Shown: piece after piece, positions 59,173-64,000 of the stretch
How the letters are laid out: each line of letters starts with the position of its first letter
Position numbering within the stretch: position 1 is the first letter of the stretch
Origin: Guillardia theta CCMP2712
Lineage: Eukaryota; Cryptophyceae; Pyrenomonadales; Geminigeraceae
Assembly (NCBI RefSeq): GCF_000315625.1
Contig: NW_005434666.1
Location: 899,363-963,362 of the forward strand
Length of the DNA: 64,000 nucleotides
Reading direction: 5' to 3'
The notes under the pieces: model-generated
The model's database searches: none
The model's input: the letters and a program-made list of their open reading frames with translations, nothing else
What the model was told of the DNA's origin: nothing
Translations under genes and position numbers: made by a program

Positions 59173-59295
59173 TGATTAGTTTCAATGATTATTTTCAAAC
59201 TTCTTTAAACCAAGAGTTCGGTGCCTCCATTGAACTTTTACATTTGACAACTTACCCCTGTTACCTTTCGTTTCAAACTAACACTTGCGTTGCCT

Positions 59296-61746
59296 TCACT
59301 TGGGAAACGAGGGACGACGGGATATGTCGAAGGGGTTGATAAAATCTGTAGGCAGCATCCCAAACGTAGGAGCTCCGGCTGATCTTACTCCTGTCGCACC
59401 AAACGATGAGGCTCCACCAGCCGCTGCCGCAGCAGCCGCCGCCGCCACAGTAGCTACCGCAGCAGCAGCTATATCGCCATGCTGGTTCTCTCCCTCTCCC
59501 TCGATGTGGGTGAAGCGATTGTTGGGCATCAGCGTTGAAAGTCGAGCTTGATTCGCATACAGCCCATGGAATGCCCCGAGAAAAGGTTGAAGCACCGGAG
59601 GCTGCGGCGGCAACGCCACCAAACGAGAGGGAAGCGGCTGAATGTCTACAGCTGGCTGCATCCGACCCTGCACGGTGCTGAAGGCAGAAGGACCGGCATC
59701 CGCCTGTCCTCTATCTCCTGAATTCAGGAAAGACTCGCGAATCTGCTGCAAGGAGGAGGCGAGGGAGATAGATTCAGTGTTCAAGGCCTCGGTGCCTGAC
59801 CGGGGCATCATGATCCTGTTGGCAGCGCCTGTCAGTTGTTCTGGCTCCCCTGAGCTGAAGGTTGCGAGCTGCTCTTTGGCACGTGACATTCGCACAGCTT
59901 CCGCCGCCTCGACCAGCGGCGCAAACCTCTTTTCCAACGCCTTGGCGAACAGGCTCAACTTTTGTCGTCCTGCATCTGTCTTGACCATGGAAGCGATAGT
60001 TTGCTGCCATGAGATCAACATCTGGTATTCTTTCTCCTCTCAATCTCACCATGTCATCCTCGGGAGCGTCCTTCAACAGCGTGTCACCGTCTCGGTAATC
60101 GCCCATATCATAAGCAAATGGTCGGCACGTTGCTGGATCTATCTTTTGTCTTGCATTGTATTCTTCTGGCGTACACTGCAGACAAGGCATTAGTAGCTAT
60201 GAGGGAGGGTAAGTAGACCATCTATTACCACTATCATAAAGTGTCGAATGGCTTCTGACCTTCCTAACCAATCAAACTGCTTCTCGGTGACATGTCGCAC
60301 CCTGGCTCGCAGCAGGTGAGGAGACGACAGATCAAAGTACTCACTAGTCACTCACAAGGCATATCCCGAGGTCGGACCGATACATCTAAACCTTGCATAC
60401 CTCGTGCATGTATGTTGCTTTGATCGAAGTATCTGAAGATGAGAGTCAGAGCGAGTTACAAGCTCCCTTGCGTACATCATCCATGCAGTAGCACAGCCAG
60501 TCGAACTGTGACATGTGCAATGGAACCTCGCGATTCGCAAGACGAGCAAGCATTTCCTGTAGCACTCAACTCAAACCCTCTGGACGCGTTCAGGTCAAGA
60601 TCGGCTAACCTCTTTGTGCATGCCATTCAGTTTTGCCAAAGTGTTAGAGACGAAGACATCGTCCCTTTTATCCGATGTCGGATTCCACCTCAATCTCAAC
60701 ACTCCGGCATGCTCGGAGCTTTCCCAAATCTTGTTTTCCAAATCTTCTACGATCTCTCTGTCAGAATTTATCTTGGATGCGTCGCTGAGTTGAGTGATCT
60801 CTTTGGGCACTTTCCTGGCCATAGCAGCCTACGAGCTCAACATCAACATGGCTCCGAAAGCCAGCGGGAATCATATTCATACCATTCTTTCTTTCACGAG
60901 TACATCTAGAGCTGACAATCCTCGTCTCATGACCGCTTCCAAATCAGGCGGAAGATTTGCAAAAATGTCTAACAAAGACTTTTGACAGGTTCCAAACTCC
61001 CAACACCTGCATCATACTTGATCAGTAGATCTCCAACAACGAGTCCGTTGACCTCCTCAAAACACCATGCGCCCAACCACGGTCTTTCATCACTTCGCTA
61101 AGCAAGCACTCCTGCTTCAAAAACTTTTCGTCGTAAGCGAAGGAGAGATTTCCTCTGAACCTGATCGAAGACCGTCAATAGATTATAGAACACCTCTGAG
61201 TTGCTATCACCCTATCGGCCTTTCAATCTCCCCACTGTCCTCCTCTCGCACATTCCGAACGGCAAGAGATAGTTCATCGCCCCTCGAGTCTGCCGACTGC
61301 AAACACGAGTCTCCCTTTCCCAACCGCTTGCATCTCCCACATGGTCGCGACTCATCACATTTCACTTTGGATCGACGGCACTGCAGACATGCACGCGAAA
61401 CCTGTTTCCTCTTCGGCTTTGACAGCAAGAACGCGCTCTCTTGGTCGTTCAGGTACCAGTTCTCGTCCTCATTCGGAGCGTTGGGGTCTGAACTGGAGGA
61501 CCGGCAGGTCACTGCATCTCCATTGCGCACACAGAAGCTGCATGGCCGTCTATCATCGCACTTCACCTTGGACTTTCTGCATGCTTCACATGCTTTCTGC
61601 ACATGCCTCCTCTTGTGCTTTCTTTGTTCGTCGCCGGGCCCATCCGTCGGAGAAAGTTGATCAAGAGACACTGGTACCCTCGCACCCTCCTGATCTGCCG
61701 CACTTCCCCGTGCTTGCTGGGTCTCCTCGAAATCAGATTTGGCCAT
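59296..61746 (-). CDS. Transcription regulator with two Zn2Cys6 clusters and a PAS-like region
   Basis: Start MAKSDFEETQQARGSAADQE (an in-frame Met also at 61794). Two binuclear zinc clusters: ACEACRKSKVKCDDRRPCSF (about 61620) and ACLQCRRSKVKCDESRPCGR (about 61390), each C-x2-C-x6-C followed by the second Cys triplet. Downstream exons: FRGNLSFAYDEKFLKQECLL, LLDIFANLPPDLEAVMRRGL, then in phase after a 54-base intron AMARKVPKEITQLSDASKIN with GVLRLRWNPTSDKRDDVFVS and EMLARLANREVPLHMSQFDW, a PAS-like pattern. The last exons are CTPEEYNARQKIDPATC and an Ala-rich tail ending NPFDISRRPSFPK. Zn2Cys6 proteins bind DNA, and pairing with PAS occurs in fungal carbon regulators. Splitting into two genes at 60822 is possible but the in-phase join argues against it. 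Confidence 0.7.
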
Positions 61747-62302
61747 GATGCGCCTCCCCTCTAAATCAAAACCATGGCCCAGCGATCTGGACAAACCGCG
61801 TCAAATAAGTGTCGTACAAAGAAGCAAAGAAGCATTGGGCTACAAATTTCAAAGGTTATCAACACCAAGGTTCTTGGACTAGCGGGCAAACAGAGATTTA
61901 AGTTCGCTAAAGAAAACTTCATCCTTTGGACGATCTGCCCTGATGATTCCAATGTTGACAACATTTCTCAGTTACGCCTTGGGAGAAATGATGAAGGAGG
62001 GAGCGCGCGTGCGTGCGGGGGGGATGCGTTTTCTTTCGCCTACTGCATTCTTTCCCTTTTGGCACTCACGAGATCAGTTTTCTACCTTGCTGCTTTCATC
62101 TTCCTCCCAACCATTCCCATCGCTCTCCTGCTTCTCCTCCATCAGGTGCATGAACTGCACTACCCCGCCTTCAGTCACCTGTACCACCCCACCCTACTCG
62201 GAACGAACGGATATTCCCCCTCTCCTGATTTAAAACCAACTTTGAGTAAAATGGAATGAGTTGTCAACAGGCAGCTTTGTTGATGTTTTTGAGGATAAAA
62301 CA
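61747..62302. promoter_or_regulatory. Upstream region of the Zn2Cys6 gene with short C-rich block
   Basis: No exon is supported. A short block at 62155-62225 (CACTACCCCGCC, TACCACCCCACCC) matches the ACCCC pattern seen upstream of other genes. Confidence 0.4.
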
Positions 62303-62468
62303 GGGAGGGAGGGAGGGAGGGAGGGAGGGAGGGAGGGAGGGAGGGAGGGAGGGACGGAGGGAGGGAGGGACGGAGGGACGGAGGGAGGGACGGAGGGACG
62401 GAGGGACGGAGGGAGGGAGGGACGGAGGGAGGGACGGAGGGACGGAGGGAGGGAGGGAGGGAGGGAGG
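62303..62468. repeat. GGGA/GGGACGGA tandem array
   Basis: About 40 GGGA units, many as GGGACGGA, forming a higher-order pattern of GGGA with regular C substitutions. Confidence 0.95.
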
Positions 62469-63663
62469 ATGACAGCGGAGAGAAGGAGCATGATCGGTGA
62501 GGGAGGGAGGAGATATGGTGAAGCATTTTTCTTGAGAGCAGACACTTAGATGCTTTCCACTGTTTGAACCTGCAGATTTGGTTCGTTGCTGTACGAAAAA
62601 TAGTTGAGCAAAACGTGACATGTTACTTGAACCTAGAACGTACCCCTTTGATACTTGACTCTTAATATTCCTTTGCGAAATATGCTCATGGAGAACCTTG
62701 TTTGCTCCACGTGGCTTGTTTCGGATCATGGATATAGTCATAAATTGATGGGAAGATCAAGGAGAGAAACGTGAATACTGACGAGGGCAGCAGTCTTGAC
62801 CAAAGAAGGTGGCTAGGTACTTCGTTCTTGCACACGATCAGGCAGAAAATCATTTTTTTTTCCAAACATCACCTTGAAAGCTCGAGGGTGGCACATACCC
62901 TAACTTCGAGGCTGGTTGATGTCAAAGACCATATGTGTCAGCATCAACCATTCTATCTTTAAGATGCTCCGATCCAAATCCGCAAAACAGGTTTGTGTTG
63001 TCGTATTTTCTTTTTGGAGCCAAAAACTCAAAACGCCATATTCGCAGCGTGAGCAGAAGTGGGTTGATTCGGTTCCTGTTTTCTGTTTATTCTTCTTTTC
63101 CGATTAAAGGATTGTTTTGTTTTGTCTCGTATGGCCACAAACTGAGATTTAGAGCACTATTGTTATCTCCTTAACTGCATGCATGATTCACCTGGCATTA
63201 CCAAATCTTGCCACAGGATGGACGATGAACTTTTAATCTTGTTGTTTCTTTTACCTGAGTGCAACTCGTCCGACTCTTGATGAATAGAAGTGCTGCTTCT
63301 AGACATATTTTCAAATGCAAACTCTTGATTCCTGCTAGTCTAATGCGTCAATGAAGGGAAAAGCGTGGGATAGAGGAGCAATCTTTGTTTTTGATCATCG
63401 ATCTAGTTGGCTTTTTGACCAGTTTACAACAAAATGGCCATGCTATGCGCCAAGAATAAATTTGAGGTTTGTAATCAAAACTTTTTTAAAACGACAGAGA
63501 CGCTCATATTTTGCAAGGATAGAAGTATGATAGAAGAATTCTTGTCCAATGAGATGCTGACGACGATCAACCAATCATGACAGGTGTGATAATGTACAAC
63601 AAAGGTCCACCACACAGGCGGATTTTGACATAGATACTGAGGTAAGACTTTGCCTTCACGTGA
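62469..63663. other. AT-richer intergenic stretch, no gene seen
   Basis: About 1.2 kb with lower GC than the rest and many T runs. Frames are short and lack coding character. Confidence 0.5.
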
Positions 63664-63999
63664 TCATGTCTTATCTGTTAAACAGTGGCTGCAACAAACG
63701 GGAAACTTCATGCTTTCTGTTCTGCATGAACTAATCTTGAAGTGATCAGTATTTCCCACCCGCAGTGAAAGTGTATCTTCTGGTTCATCCTTGAATGAGG
63801 GCGATTCTGCCCGTGTTGCATAGTAAAGGTTTTCAGCAATATCCTGCATACTCTGTATGCTAGATCTGCGAGAAACAGATCGACTACGATCACCTCCAGT
63901 CTTCTTGAGAATAATCTCTTTCGCAAGCCATCTTACAGCTTCGTCCTTTCCGACTGACTTGGCAAGTTCCAAAAACAGGTACAAATCCGCGTTTGACAA
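63664..63999 (-). CDS. C-terminal fragment of a gene running off the right edge
   Basis: A minus-strand frame open to the window end: LYLFLELAKSVGKDEAVRWL, then a basic Ser-rich GGDRSRSVSRRSSIQSMQDI, and a stop at 63664. The first part looks helical and soluble. No family recognised; the final 30 residues may be intron read-through. Confidence 0.45.
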   Translation of the reverse strand: MSNADLYLFLELAKSVGKDEAVRWLAKEIILKKTGGDRSRSVSRRSSIQSMQDIAENLYYATRAESPSFKDEPEDTLSLRVGNTDHFKISSCRTESMKFPVCCSHCLTDKT

Positions 64000-64000
64000 C

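Noticed and set aside
60595-60822. Separate small gene starting MARKVPKEITQLSD
   Set aside because: The preceding exon joins in phase across a 54-base GT..AG intron and together they form a PAS-like region, so one gene is more likely.
62303-62468. CRISPR-like regular repeat
   Set aside because: A simple tetranucleotide/octanucleotide tandem array with no spacers, in a eukaryotic nuclear context.

Overview
This is nuclear DNA of a microbial eukaryote. Nearly every gene is broken by short introns of about 45-60 bases with GT..AG ends, exon phases join cleanly across them, and two runs of exactly 100 N mark scaffold gaps. The families present, the bipartite plastid-type leader on the Maf protein and the strong GGA/TCC and CTCCTG low-complexity DNA fit a secondary-plastid alga. 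A cryptophyte such as Guillardia theta is my best guess, from style only, with no database support. Exon joins were made by eye, so spans are first codon to stop codon and internal boundaries are approximate.

Layout. 0-19 kb: an edge fragment (-), a U-box-like coiled-coil protein (-), a CLPTM1 orthologue (+), an unidentified conserved protein (-), a DoxX-like membrane protein (+), a secreted thrombospondin-repeat protein (-), a saposin-like ER protein ending KEEL (-) and an R3H-domain protein (+). 19-34 kb: a large MAP3K-like kinase (-), a many-exon coiled-coil protein (+), an ankyrin protein (-), a secretory EF-hand protein (-), a signal-peptide FN3 protein (+) and ferrochelatase (-). 36-51 kb: a HEAT-like/Cys-rich protein (+), a Set2-type SET methyltransferase (-), a MED9-like protein (+), a JmjC protein (-), an armadillo-like coiled-coil protein (+), a small coiled-coil protein (-) and a plastid-targeted Maf-like protein carrying an apparent frameshift (+). 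51-64 kb: a TFIIA-gamma-like factor (+), a large laminin-IV-like secreted protein (-), an unidentified multi-exon protein (+), a double Zn2Cys6 plus PAS-like regulator (-), and an edge fragment (-).

The genes do not form a pathway or operon. Two loose themes appear: chromatin and transcription (SET, JmjC, MED9-like, TFIIA-gamma-like, Zn2Cys6) and secretory or extracellular proteins (CLPTM1, TSP1, saposin-like, EF-hand, FN3, laminin-like). Transcription direction alternates almost gene by gene. Tail-to-tail neighbours are often under 250 bp apart, while head-to-head gaps are larger and carry two recurring sequence modules: C-rich ACCCC blocks and GC-rich imperfect palindromes. These recurring promoter-side modules are the most novel structural signal I see.
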